NCBI GenBank assembly: GCA_902515205.1
Contig: CABXTU010000014.1
Location: 1-33,396, forward strand
Length of the DNA stretch: 33,396 nucleotides
Direction of reading: 5' to 3'
Source: an uncultured Pelagibacteraceae bacterium
Lineage (GTDB): Bacteria; Pseudomonadota; Alphaproteobacteria; Pelagibacterales; Pelagibacteraceae
The position numbers were made by a program, and so were the translations under genes. Position 1 is the first letter of the stretch. The number at the start of each line of letters is the position of its first letter. Shown here one piece after another: positions 1 through 7,211 of the stretch. The notes beneath the pieces were generated by a model. That model made no database searches. It saw only the letters and a list, made by a program, of their open reading frames with translations, and was not told the DNA's origin.

Positions 1-95
1 AACCTTCCATCTCTTGCAAAACGACTATCTGCTACAACGACTTTGTAAACTGGCCTTTTCTTTGTTCCACCTCTTGATAACCTTAACTTTAACAT
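1..95 (-). CDS. rpsP: 30S ribosomal protein S16, N-terminal part (cut by window edge)
   Basis: Only the first 31 codons are present; the gene runs off the left edge. The visible protein begins [20 protein letters not shown] and continues [11 protein letters not shown], the characteristic N-terminus of ribosomal protein S16, a small-subunit protein that binds 16S rRNA during assembly. The ATG is preceded by a clear AGGAG at about 101-105, one of few strong Shine-Dalgarno sites in the window. It starts 15 bases after the ffh stop, so the two genes are very probably co-transcribed in the order ffh, rpsP, as in many bacteria where rimM, trmD and rplS follow. Confidence 0.95.
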   Translation of the reverse strand, partial: MLKLRLSRGGTKKRPVYKVVVADSRFARDGR

Positions 96-110
96 TTACT
101 CTCCTTTTTT

Positions 111-1469
111 TTATTTTAATTGATTAAATAATTCTGGTGGTATTCCTTTATCAGACATACCTTTCAGATTTCCTTTAGACATCTTTTTCATCATTTCAGA
201 CATCATTTTAAATTGTTTTAACAATTTATTGATAGTGGCTGGATCTGTACCAGAACCATTAGCAATTCTTTTTTTTCGAGAACCATCAATTATTTTTGGA
301 TTCTCTCGTTCATTTTTTGTCATTGATAAAATTATTGCCTCATTTTTTGTAATTACACTTTCATCTATACCTGCAGCATTCATTTGAGACTTAACTTTTG
401 AAACCCCTGGCATAAAAGACATTACTCCTTCTATTCCACCCATTTTTTTCATCTGTCGTAATTGAGTTAAATAATCTTGCATTGAAAATTGTCCTTTTTT
501 TAAATTTTCTTCAGCCTTTTTAATATTTTCTTCACCAAGATCTTGTGCAGCTTTTTCTACAAGGGATACAATATCTCCCATTCCCAAAATTCTATTTGCA
601 ATTCTATCTGGATGAAATACTTCAAGATTTTCAATTTTTTCACCTACTCCTAAAAATTTAATTGGAACTTGAGAAATAAATTTCATACTAACAGCTGCTC
701 CACCTCTAGCATCACCATCTGCTCTAGTTAAAATTATTCCTGAAAGATTTACTGTATTTTTAAATTCTTTTGCTACAGATGCTGCTACTTGTCCCGTAAG
801 TGAATCTGCAACCAAAAATGTCTCTGCAGGTTTAATAACATTTTCGATTTGTTTGATTTCACTCATCATTTGTAAATCAATCTGTGTCCTGCCTGCAGTA
901 TCAAATAATATAATATCAGCCCCATTTAAATTAGCTGCACTTATAGCCCTTTGACAAATATCAGCTGGCTGTTGTCCTTCAATAATAGGAAGAGTTAGAA
1001 TATTATTTTGCTCACCTAATGATTTTAATTGTTCTTGAGCAGCTGGTCTATAAATGTCTAAGCCGACCATCATAACTTTCTTCTTTTTTTTGTTTTCTAA
1101 ATACCTTGCAAGTTTTGCAGTAGTAGTTGTTTTACCAGAACCTTGTAATCCAACCAACATCATTGGTACTGGTGGAACAGCATTAAGATTTACATCGTAA
1201 TTTTTTTCACCTAGTAAATTAACTAATTCATCATAAACAATCTTAACCACCATATCGCCAGGTGAAGTTGATCTAATTATTTCTTGTCCTAAAGCTTTTG
1301 GTTTAACTTTTTCAATAAAATCTTTTGCAACTTCAAGAGATACATCTGCTTCTAATAAAGCCTGCCTGATACCTCTTAGCCCTTCATCTACTTGGTTCTC
1401 ATCAAGTGATGGTGCTTTTTTTATTGAGGAAAAAACTTCCTCAAATTTATTTGTCAAATTTTCAAACAT
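111..1469 (-). CDS. ffh: Signal recognition particle GTPase Ffh (SRP54)
   Basis: Ffh binds signal sequences of nascent inner-membrane proteins and, with 4.5S RNA, delivers ribosomes to FtsY. The protein begins MFENLTNKFEEVFSSI, the normal Ffh N-terminus. It has the N domain (about residues 1-90), then the G domain with the P-loop GLQGSGKTTTT, the DTAGR motif and the ILTRADGDARGG stretch (TRAD in place of the more usual TKLD/TKxD G4 motif). The methionine-rich M domain (QMKKMGG, then MMSEMMKKM) fills the C-terminal third. A nine-codon upstream extension is open but encodes MRLLICVIN, which is unlike the family, so the ATG at 1467-1469 is chosen. No Shine-Dalgarno is visible; a small hairpin (1474-1491) lies just before the start. 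The 452-residue length is normal. Its receptor gene ftsY lies just across the divergent region. Confidence 0.96.
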   Translation of the reverse strand: MFENLTNKFEEVFSSIKKAPSLDENQVDEGLRGIRQALLEADVSLEVAKDFIEKVKPKALGQEIIRSTSPGDMVVKIVYDELVNLLGEKNYDVNLNAVPPVPMMLVGLQGSGKTTTTAKLARYLENKKKKKVMMVGLDIYRPAAQEQLKSLGEQNNILTLPIIEGQQPADICQRAISAANLNGADIILFDTAGRTQIDLQMMSEIKQIENVIKPAETFLVADSLTGQVAASVAKEFKNTVNLSGIILTRADGDARGGAAVSMKFISQVPIKFLGVGEKIENLEVFHPDRIANRILGMGDIVSLVEKAAQDLGEENIKKAEENLKKGQFSMQDYLTQLRQMKKMGGIEGVMSFMPGVSKVKSQMNAAGIDESVITKNEAIILSMTKNERENPKIIDGSRKKRIANGSGTDPATINKLLKQFKMMSEMMKKMSKGNLKGMSDKGIPPELFNQLK

Positions 1470-1490
1470 ATTTATTACGCATATTAGTAA

Positions 1491-1570
1491 TCGCACTAGT
1501 GGGCGAACCCTCGCTGACTAGTGTCGATCTCCTTGTTTCCAAAGACACCGCAAATTTAACGTTTTTGCGG
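1491..1570 (-). ncRNA. Candidate structured leader RNA of ffh (three stacked hairpins)
   Basis: Read 5' to 3' on the minus strand, three hairpins follow with only two unpaired bases between them. The first pairs CCGCAAA with TTTGCGG (1570-1548, 9-base loop). The second pairs TCTTTG with CAAGGA around a GAAA tetraloop (1545-1530). The third pairs CACTAGT with ACTAGTG (1523-1494), with a bulge CAGCGA and an inner GGG-TTCG-CCC hairpin, and may extend by three outer pairs. The G+C content is far above the surrounding DNA. I recall that a conserved structured RNA candidate upstream of ffh was described in Pelagibacter and given an Rfam family named ffh, but cannot check it. The core SRP RNA motif with its GGAA loop and flanking conserved bases is absent, so I do not call it 4.5S RNA. 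A cis-regulatory role is inferred. Confidence 0.65.
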
Positions 1571-1582
1571 AAACTGCCATAA

Positions 1583-1590
1583 ATTATAAT
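1583..1590. promoter_or_regulatory. Palindromic -10 box shared by ffh and dapF-ftsY promoters
   Basis: The octamer ATTATAAT equals its own reverse complement and gives a consensus TATAAT on each strand. On the minus strand the expected start near 1576 falls just before the first ffh leader hairpin. On the plus strand the expected start near 1597 leaves a leader of about 34 bases before dapF. The -35 elements are poor (TTGACT on the minus strand lies only 14 bases away), so strength and direction are uncertain. Confidence 0.45.
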
Positions 1591-1630
1591 AGAGGTTCAA
1601 AAAGTCAATAAATAAGTTAAATAACTATAT

Positions 1631-2455
1631 ATGGACATGAAAGCTTTTAAAATGGATGGATTAGGTAATGATTTTGTTATCATTGATAATAGACAAAAAA
1701 TTAATGATTTATCAAAAGAGGAGATAATTAAAATTTGTGATAGAAATTTTATTGGATGTGATCAACTAATATTTATTGAAAAAGATAGAACTTCTGATGC
1801 ACGATTAAAATTTTTTAATTCCAATGGCGGTGAGACTGGGGCGTGTGGTAATGGAACAAGATGTGTTGCAGAATTAATTTCAAAAGAAAAAAATGATAAA
1901 ATTATTATTTTAAATACCCTATCCGGAAATTTAAAATCTGAAATATTAGGTAACAATCTAGTTACAACAGAAATTGGACAAGCAAAAAATCAATGGAACG
2001 AAATTCCTATGTTAAAGGAGTCAAATACACTTAATCTAAATATAAAAATTGATGACATTAATAAAAATCAACATTATGGCGGTACTGCTGTTAATGTCGG
2101 TAACCCACATGTTATTTTTTTTGTAGATAACATAGATGATTTTGATATTGCAAAAATTGGTCCAAAAATTGAAAATCATAAGATGTTTCCAGAAAAATGT
2201 AATGTTACAATTGCCAAAGTTATAAATAAAAATTTAATCAAAGTTAAAGTTTGGGAAAGAGGTGCTGGATTAACAAAAGCATGTGGAACTGCAGCATGCG
2301 CTACAACATTTGCAGGCTCATTAAATAACCTTACTGAAAAAAATACAAATATAGAATTTGAGACCGGAAGATTGTCAATTTTTATAGATGAGAAAAATTC
2401 TATTCATATGAAAGGTCCTGTTTCAGATATAAAGGAAATTTCAATTAAATTATAA
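1631..2455 (+). CDS. dapF: Diaminopimelate epimerase
   Basis: DapF interconverts LL- and meso-diaminopimelate, the last step before lysine and a precursor of peptidoglycan, by a cofactor-free two-cysteine mechanism. Both catalytic cysteines are visible: C72 in SNGGETGACGNGTRC and C218 in ERGAGLTKACGTAACA. The N-terminal KMDGLGNDFVIID is also diagnostic. At 274 residues it is of normal length. The start could be the first or third codon (ATG at 1631 or 1637); the difference is trivial. The stop codon shares one base with the ftsY start (TAATG), so the two are translationally coupled. Confidence 0.96.
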   Translation: MDMKAFKMDGLGNDFVIIDNRQKINDLSKEEIIKICDRNFIGCDQLIFIEKDRTSDARLKFFNSNGGETGACGNGTRCVAELISKEKNDKIIILNTLSGNLKSEILGNNLVTTEIGQAKNQWNEIPMLKESNTLNLNIKIDDINKNQHYGGTAVNVGNPHVIFFVDNIDDFDIAKIGPKIENHKMFPEKCNVTIAKVINKNLIKVKVWERGAGLTKACGTAACATTFAGSLNNLTEKNTNIEFETGRLSIFIDEKNSIHMKGPVSDIKEISIKL

Positions 2456-3372
2456 TGGGAATATTTGATAAATTTAAAAAAGGTTTCCAAAAAAGTGCTT
2501 CAGCATTTTCATTAGGTCTTAAAGAAATAATTATAAAAAAAGAAATAGATGACAAAAATTTAAATAAAATCGAAGAATTTTTAATTCAATCAGATGTCGG
2601 AATTGAAGCTGCTTCTGAAATAAAAGAGATAATTTCGACTAAAAAGATTGATCCTAATAAAGATTTGAAAAATGAAATAAATCTTATTTTAAAAGAATAT
2701 ATTATTTCATTAATGAGGCCATTGGAGAAAAGTTCTTTTTTTATAAAAAAAGAAAAACTTAATGCAACTTTAATTTCTGGGGTTAATGGTGTTGGTAAAA
2801 CAACAAGTATAGGTAAAATTGGTAAAATTTTAAAAACCAATGGAAATAAAGTAATGTTCGCTGCCTCAGATACTTTTAGAGCTGCAGCAATTGAACAATT
2901 AGAGAATTGGGCTAACAAAATAGATGTTAAAATAATTAAATCATCACAAGGATCTGATCCAGCCTCAGTTGCGTATAAAGCTATTGAAGAGGCTATAAAT
3001 AATAATTTTGATCAAGTTTTAATTGATACAGCTGGAAGACTTCAAAATAAAAAAAATTTAATGGAAGAGTATAAAAAAATTGCCAATGTAACAAAAAAGA
3101 TAGATTCTGATGCACCACACGATGTTATATTAATTTTAGATGCAACTTCTGGTCAAAATATTATTAATCAAGTAGAAGAATTTAATAATATTATTCCGAT
3201 AACAGGCATCATCATGACAAAATTAGATGGCACTGCAAGGGGTGGCATTCTTTTAGCTTTAGCAAAAAAATATAAAATTCCAATTATCGCTTTAGGTTTA
3301 GGTGAGAAAGAAGATGACTTACAAATATTTGAAGCCGAAAAATTTGCAGAGGCTTTTATCCAAGTTAGTTAA
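2455..3372 (+). CDS. ftsY: Signal recognition particle receptor FtsY
   Basis: FtsY is the membrane-associated GTPase that receives the SRP-ribosome complex. Visible are the helical N domain (about 1-100), the P-loop GVNGVGKTT (about 109-117), DTFRAAAIEQL (139-149), DTAGRLQN (191-198), TKLDGTARGG (255-264) and the closing GLGEKEDDLQIF. At 305 residues it lacks the long acidic A domain found in E. coli FtsY; this short form is common in small alphaproteobacterial genomes. The first residues (MGIFDKFKKGFQKS) form a basic amphipathic stretch that may replace the A domain in lipid binding. The last eight bases overlap the end of the convergent gene at 3365-3928. Confidence 0.96.
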   Translation: MGIFDKFKKGFQKSASAFSLGLKEIIIKKEIDDKNLNKIEEFLIQSDVGIEAASEIKEIISTKKIDPNKDLKNEINLILKEYIISLMRPLEKSSFFIKKEKLNATLISGVNGVGKTTSIGKIGKILKTNGNKVMFAASDTFRAAAIEQLENWANKIDVKIIKSSQGSDPASVAYKAIEEAINNNFDQVLIDTAGRLQNKKNLMEEYKKIANVTKKIDSDAPHDVILILDATSGQNIINQVEEFNNIIPITGIIMTKLDGTARGGILLALAKKYKIPIIALGLGEKEDDLQIFEAEKFAEAFIQVS

Positions 3373-3928
3373 TTAGATTACTTGATATAAGTGGTTTATA
3401 AAAACTACACTTATAATTATCTTTAAATTTAAAATGACCACAATTTTTGGCAAAAGAAGATATGATAAAATCAAATTTACCTGTAGTTGGATATAACTCT
3501 AATTTTTTTTCTATAATATCAAATTTAAAATTTGCATTTAAACTTTTAACTGCACTAATCATTACCAATGTTTTATTATCTTTTAAAAGATAATAAGCAA
3601 AATCATCTGGAAACACTGGAAAATCGTATTCCTCAAGATAATATTTCGCATGAGATGGAAACCAGTCATAAGATATCAATGAAGATGAAGTTTTGGTTTT
3701 ATAATCATAAATATAAAGATCTTTTGGATAGTCATTAATATAATTTTCACTCTCACCTCTTGCTAAAATTGAATTTTCTCTACCCTTAAAATACAAAGTA
3801 AAATCTTTATTATGAGAATTCATTTGGTCTATATAAAATAGATTATCAACTGAAAAATCATTATCTTTAGCAATAGCAATTTTGTTTAAAGAAAAAAGAA
3901 AAATGATTAATAAAAATATTTTGTCCAC
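3365..3928 (-). CDS. Exported protein of unknown function
   Basis: I do not recognise the family. The 187-residue product starts with GTG and has a clear signal peptide (about residues 1-20, MDKIFLLIIFLFSLNKIAIA). The mature part is rich in Tyr, Phe, Asp and Lys and has only two cysteines, C163 and C174, near the C-terminus, which could form a disulfide in the periplasm. No lipobox is seen. It lies 49 bases after the alpha/beta hydrolase gene on the same strand and may be the last gene of that operon. It overlaps ftsY tail to tail by eight bases. Confidence 0.7.
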   Translation of the reverse strand: MDKIFLLIIFLFSLNKIAIAKDNDFSVDNLFYIDQMNSHNKDFTLYFKGRENSILARGESENYINDYPKDLYIYDYKTKTSSSLISYDWFPSHAKYYLEEYDFPVFPDDFAYYLLKDNKTLVMISAVKSLNANFKFDIIEKKLELYPTTGKFDFIISSFAKNCGHFKFKDNYKCSFYKPLISSNLIN

Positions 3929-3977
3929 TTAATAGAATTATAAAATAATATTGAATTTTATTTGGTTAGAATGTGGC

Positions 3978-4796
3978 TTAATTTAAACTTTCGATGAATG
4001 ATTTAAGCGCATAAACTAGCCTTTCATCAAATTCCATCATATGATTGTCATATTTGGTAAAGTATGAATATTTAGGTTCATTAGCTATTTCATAAATTTT
4101 TTTTCCCATTGAGAATGGAACTATTTGATCGACTTCACCATGCATAACCAGGATGGGTGAATTTATATTCTTAATTTTTTTATAATTTTCAAATTTATCT
4201 TTAAGTAATAATCTAACTGGTATGTAAGGATAGAATGTTTTGGCAGCATTAACCATGGATGTAAAAGGTGTTTCTAAAATGATACCAGCATAATTTTTGT
4301 TTTGTGCTAAGTGTGTGGCTATCCCAGTACCCAAAGATTCTCCATATAAGATCAGATTTTTTTCATCTACTCCTTTTTTAGTCAACCAATTAATTGCACT
4401 TTTACCATCCTCATAAAGACCTCGTTCAGTAGGTTTGCCACTGTTACCACTAAAACCTCGCCACGCTATAATTAAAAAATTAATGTTCATATCTTTAAAA
4501 TGATTAAGTTTATGAATTCTATTTTCTAGAGATCCTGCATTACCATGAAAAAAAATAAGAGTTTTATGGTCCTTAAGATTTTTTTCATGATACCATCCCA
4601 GTAATTCAATGTTATCTTTGGTTGTTATCTTAACTTTTTTAATTTCTACTGAAATTTTATCTCCTGAATAATTGTTTTCATTTGGGTGATAGAGTAAATT
4701 TCTTTGATAAAAGTATAAAAATACTAATATAAGAAAATACAAAAAAAAAATTATTAAAAATAATTGCAATAAATTCTTCCTAAATTTTTTGAACAT
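3978..4796 (-). CDS. Membrane-anchored alpha/beta hydrolase (ABHD13/BEM46-like)
   Basis: A 272-residue serine hydrolase with one N-terminal membrane helix (about residues 9-30) and a periplasmic or cytoplasmic catalytic domain. Visible features are the oxyanion-loop motif FFHGNAGS (82-89), AWRGFSGNSG, the nucleophile elbow GESLG with S154, a likely catalytic Asp in HGEVDQIVP (D223) and His in YDNHMMEF (H252). These match the ABHD13/BEM46 group, whose substrates are mostly unknown (lipid or ester hydrolysis). The start overlaps the end of the EamA gene by 17 bases, implying coupling. The substrate cannot be deduced. Confidence 0.85.
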   Translation of the reverse strand: MFKKFRKNLLQLFLIIFFLYFLILVFLYFYQRNLLYHPNENNYSGDKISVEIKKVKITTKDNIELLGWYHEKNLKDHKTLIFFHGNAGSLENRIHKLNHFKDMNINFLIIAWRGFSGNSGKPTERGLYEDGKSAINWLTKKGVDEKNLILYGESLGTGIATHLAQNKNYAGIILETPFTSMVNAAKTFYPYIPVRLLLKDKFENYKKIKNINSPILVMHGEVDQIVPFSMGKKIYEIANEPKYSYFTKYDNHMMEFDERLVYALKSFIESLN

Positions 4797-5679
4797 TTTT
4801 TTTCTTTGCTAAATATACTCCAATAAATACTAAAAATGTTCCTATCAAATGGTAATTTTCTAGTTTTTCTTCAAATAAAAAATAGCCATAAATTGCACCA
4901 TAAATTGTAAATATATACAAAGTAAATCCAGTTAAAGATGCACCAAGTTTTTTTTGAGCTACTGTGTAAAGAGTAAAAGCAATAATTCCTGGAGAAATCG
5001 CCGCAAAAATTACCCACATAAAAAATTCTCTACTAAACACAGTTTTTTCAAAAAAAAGTTCTTCTCCAACATAAAATGGCAATAAACTAATAGCACCAAA
5101 AAATGCGACTAGCGTGAATCTTTGAAAAATCTCAAGTTTTGTTTTCCAATAAAATAAATAAATTGAATATAATGCCCACCCTATAGCAGCAGCTAACATC
5201 CAAAGATCTCCAATAGTAAAGTTAAGATTTATTAATAAATAAAAATTACCCTTAATAATAATTGCAAAGACGCCAATTAGACAGGTTATAAGTCCAATAA
5301 TTTTAATAAGATTAATTTTTTCGTTAAAAAAAATACTTGAAATCAAAATTATAAATATTGGAGAGGAGGTATATATTATTCCCATATTAGTAACTGTAGT
5401 GGTTTGGCCTGCTAAAAAAGGAAAGGCGCCACAAATACCACAGCCTGTTGCCCCTAAGAAAAAAAGTTTTTTATATTCCTTTTTCATAATTATGTAATTT
5501 TTTTTTAACGATACATAAGTAAAAGGTAAGAGAATTAAAAAAACTAATGTCCATCTCCAAAATGCTAAAGAAATTGGCGGAACATATTCAACACCACCTC
5601 TAGCTACAACAAGATTTGATGCCATAAAAATAGGCTGAATAAATAAAAGTGAAAATGCAAAAAAATTTTTAGCTTTCAT
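4780..5679 (-). CDS. EamA/DMT-family transporter, 10 membrane helices
   Basis: The product is about 299 residues and nearly all hydrophobic, with ten predicted helices arranged as two five-helix EamA repeats. Typical features are PPISLAFWRW in the first repeat and PGIIAFTLYTVAQKKLGAS with the terminal GVYLAKKK in the second. Members export amino acids or other metabolites, but the substrate cannot be read from sequence. An upstream TTG at 5685 is in frame; the ATG at 5679 (MKAKNFFAF) is preferred because it directly precedes the hydrophobic segment. The gene lies 25 bases after the small membrane protein and overlaps the downstream hydrolase, so it is probably the distal part of the TRAP/amidase operon. 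Confidence 0.85.
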   Translation of the reverse strand: MKAKNFFAFSLLFIQPIFMASNLVVARGGVEYVPPISLAFWRWTLVFLILLPFTYVSLKKNYIIMKKEYKKLFFLGATGCGICGAFPFLAGQTTTVTNMGIIYTSSPIFIILISSIFFNEKINLIKIIGLITCLIGVFAIIIKGNFYLLINLNFTIGDLWMLAAAIGWALYSIYLFYWKTKLEIFQRFTLVAFFGAISLLPFYVGEELFFEKTVFSREFFMWVIFAAISPGIIAFTLYTVAQKKLGASLTGFTLYIFTIYGAIYGYFLFEEKLENYHLIGTFLVFIGVYLAKKKNVQKI

Positions 5680-5704
5680 GCGCAAGGATTTTCTTTTAGA
5701 TTAT

Positions 5705-5881
5705 TTATTTTTTATCAAAGAAGGCTTCATACAACATCATAAAGATTGCAACGCCCATTAAAATATAGACCGGCAACACGTCAAAGAAACCTATCATTGA
5801 AGATCTAGTTAATGTGAATGCAAGACCAACCAAAAAGGCTATTGCAAGTAAAGATCCTAAAAATGTGGTAAACTTTTGCAT
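5705..5881 (-). CDS. 58-residue membrane protein, two predicted helices
   Basis: This small gene lies between the amidase and the EamA transporter. The frame is ATG (5881) to TAA (5705). The protein begins MQKFTTFLGSLLAIAFLVGL, continues with a polar segment (TRSSMIGFFDV), then a second hydrophobic segment (about residues 35-52), and ends YEAFFDKK. It starts one base after the amidase stop, and it exactly fills what would otherwise be the only empty 200-base gap in the operon. I do not recognise a family. A role as an accessory subunit of the neighbouring transporter or amidase is only an inference from position. Confidence 0.7.
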   Translation of the reverse strand: MQKFTTFLGSLLAIAFLVGLAFTLTRSSMIGFFDVLPVYILMGVAIFMMLYEAFFDKK

Positions 5882-5882
5882 T

Positions 5883-7208
5883 TTAATTATTACATTCCTT
5901 TTCTAACCAATTAGCAACCCCTAAAAATCTATGATCATCATAACGATCTCCTATTAGCTGCACTCCTAATGGTAAATTATCTTCACCTTCAAGTAGTGGA
6001 AGAGAAATACAAGGTGTTCCTAAATAAGACCAAACTTTATTAAATTCTGCTGTTCCAGTACTTTTCAAACCTTTGGGTGCTACACCAGGACTAGAAGGCG
6101 ATAGTACACCATGGTAATCCTCAAAGACTTCTTGATAAGACTCGTAACTTCTTTTTTTAAAATCAATTGCCTCCGCATATTCTTTTGCTGAATAATTATT
6201 GCCTTTAGCTATAGCAGTTTGCATATATTTTGATAATTTTGCTTTATATTTTTTATAGTACATTGCAAAATTATTAGCCAAATCTGTTTCGTGAATAATT
6301 TGATGGTATTTATGAATATCTTTAAAATATGAGGGGGTATCAAATACCTCAATATTTTTAAATGATTTAATAAAATATTCAAAGGACTCCCTAGACTTTT
6401 TATCAATTATCTTCCAATAATCTGACTTATAAAAAATAAACTTAGGCTCATACTCTGGGCCTTTTTTTGTTTCTTCTAAAATATTTTCAGCTGAATAGTA
6501 AATAGTTGCTTGATCATGATGATCTTTTTTAATTAAAACCTTCGCTAATAATGCTACATCTTCAACAGTTCTTCCAAATATACCCATATGATCTAAAGTA
6601 TATGAAGTTCTCAAAACACCATTTCTTGAAATTAAACCATAAGTTGGTTTATATCCGACAACGCCACAGTAAGAAGCTGGTCTTATAACTGATCCACCTG
6701 TTTGTGATCCAATAGAAAGAGGTGCCATAAAAGAGGCAACACATGCAGCTGAACCACTAGATGAACCTCCTGGCGTCCTTGAGTAATCATGAGGATTGGT
6801 TGTTTTTGGTGGTCCGAGATAAGCTAATTCTGAAGTAGCTGTTTTGCCCATGACAATAGCACCAGCAGAATATAAAAGTTCAACTATCTCAGCATTTTGA
6901 GAATAAGATTTACCTTTTCTTATTGGTGTACCACACTCAGTTGGCATATCAACAGTTCCGATTATATCTTTTAAAGCTATCGGAACTCCGTGTAATGAGC
7001 CAACAGGTTTTCCTGATTTTCTATGTTCATCTGCGTCTGCAGCTTTCTCCAATAAAACTTTTTTATCAAAGTGAGTCCATGCTTTAATATCTTTTTCAAA
7101 TTTACTTATTCTTTCGATGTATTTTTCACAAATTTCAACAGAACTTAAATGACCTTCTTTAATTTTTGAGGCCATCTCTTCCACACTTAACGATAATATA
7201 TCAATCAT
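5883..7208 (-). CDS. Amidase-signature family hydrolase
   Basis: The enzyme hydrolyses amide bonds with the Ser-cisSer-Lys triad. The triad is visible as K80 (GVPIALKDI), S149 in GGSSSGSAA (147-155) and the nucleophile S173 in SQTGGSVIRPA; the 24-residue spacing between the two serines is the usual one. Length is 441 residues. It is not likely to be GatA: it stands alone in a transporter operon, and the GatA-specific neighbours gatB/gatC are absent. It follows dctM by three bases, so its substrate may be an amide imported by the TRAP system, or it may release a carboxylate used elsewhere. Substrate is unknown. Confidence 0.88.
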   Translation of the reverse strand: MIDILSLSVEEMASKIKEGHLSSVEICEKYIERISKFEKDIKAWTHFDKKVLLEKAADADEHRKSGKPVGSLHGVPIALKDIIGTVDMPTECGTPIRKGKSYSQNAEIVELLYSAGAIVMGKTATSELAYLGPPKTTNPHDYSRTPGGSSSGSAACVASFMAPLSIGSQTGGSVIRPASYCGVVGYKPTYGLISRNGVLRTSYTLDHMGIFGRTVEDVALLAKVLIKKDHHDQATIYYSAENILEETKKGPEYEPKFIFYKSDYWKIIDKKSRESFEYFIKSFKNIEVFDTPSYFKDIHKYHQIIHETDLANNFAMYYKKYKAKLSKYMQTAIAKGNNYSAKEYAEAIDFKKRSYESYQEVFEDYHGVLSPSSPGVAPKGLKSTGTAEFNKVWSYLGTPCISLPLLEGEDNLPLGVQLIGDRYDDHRFLGVANWLEKECNN

Positions 7209-7211
7209 TTT

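Noticed and set aside
1470..1496. Longer Ffh start adding nine residues
   Set aside because: The extension MRLLICVIN is unlike any Ffh N-terminus and would cover a hairpin of the leader; MFENLTNKF is the family start.
1491..1570. 4.5S SRP RNA or a tRNA in the region before ffh
   Set aside because: The SRP RNA apical motif with the GGAA loop and its flanking conserved bases is missing, and the GGTTCG stretch lacks a tRNA T-arm context, acceptor stem and anticodon arm.
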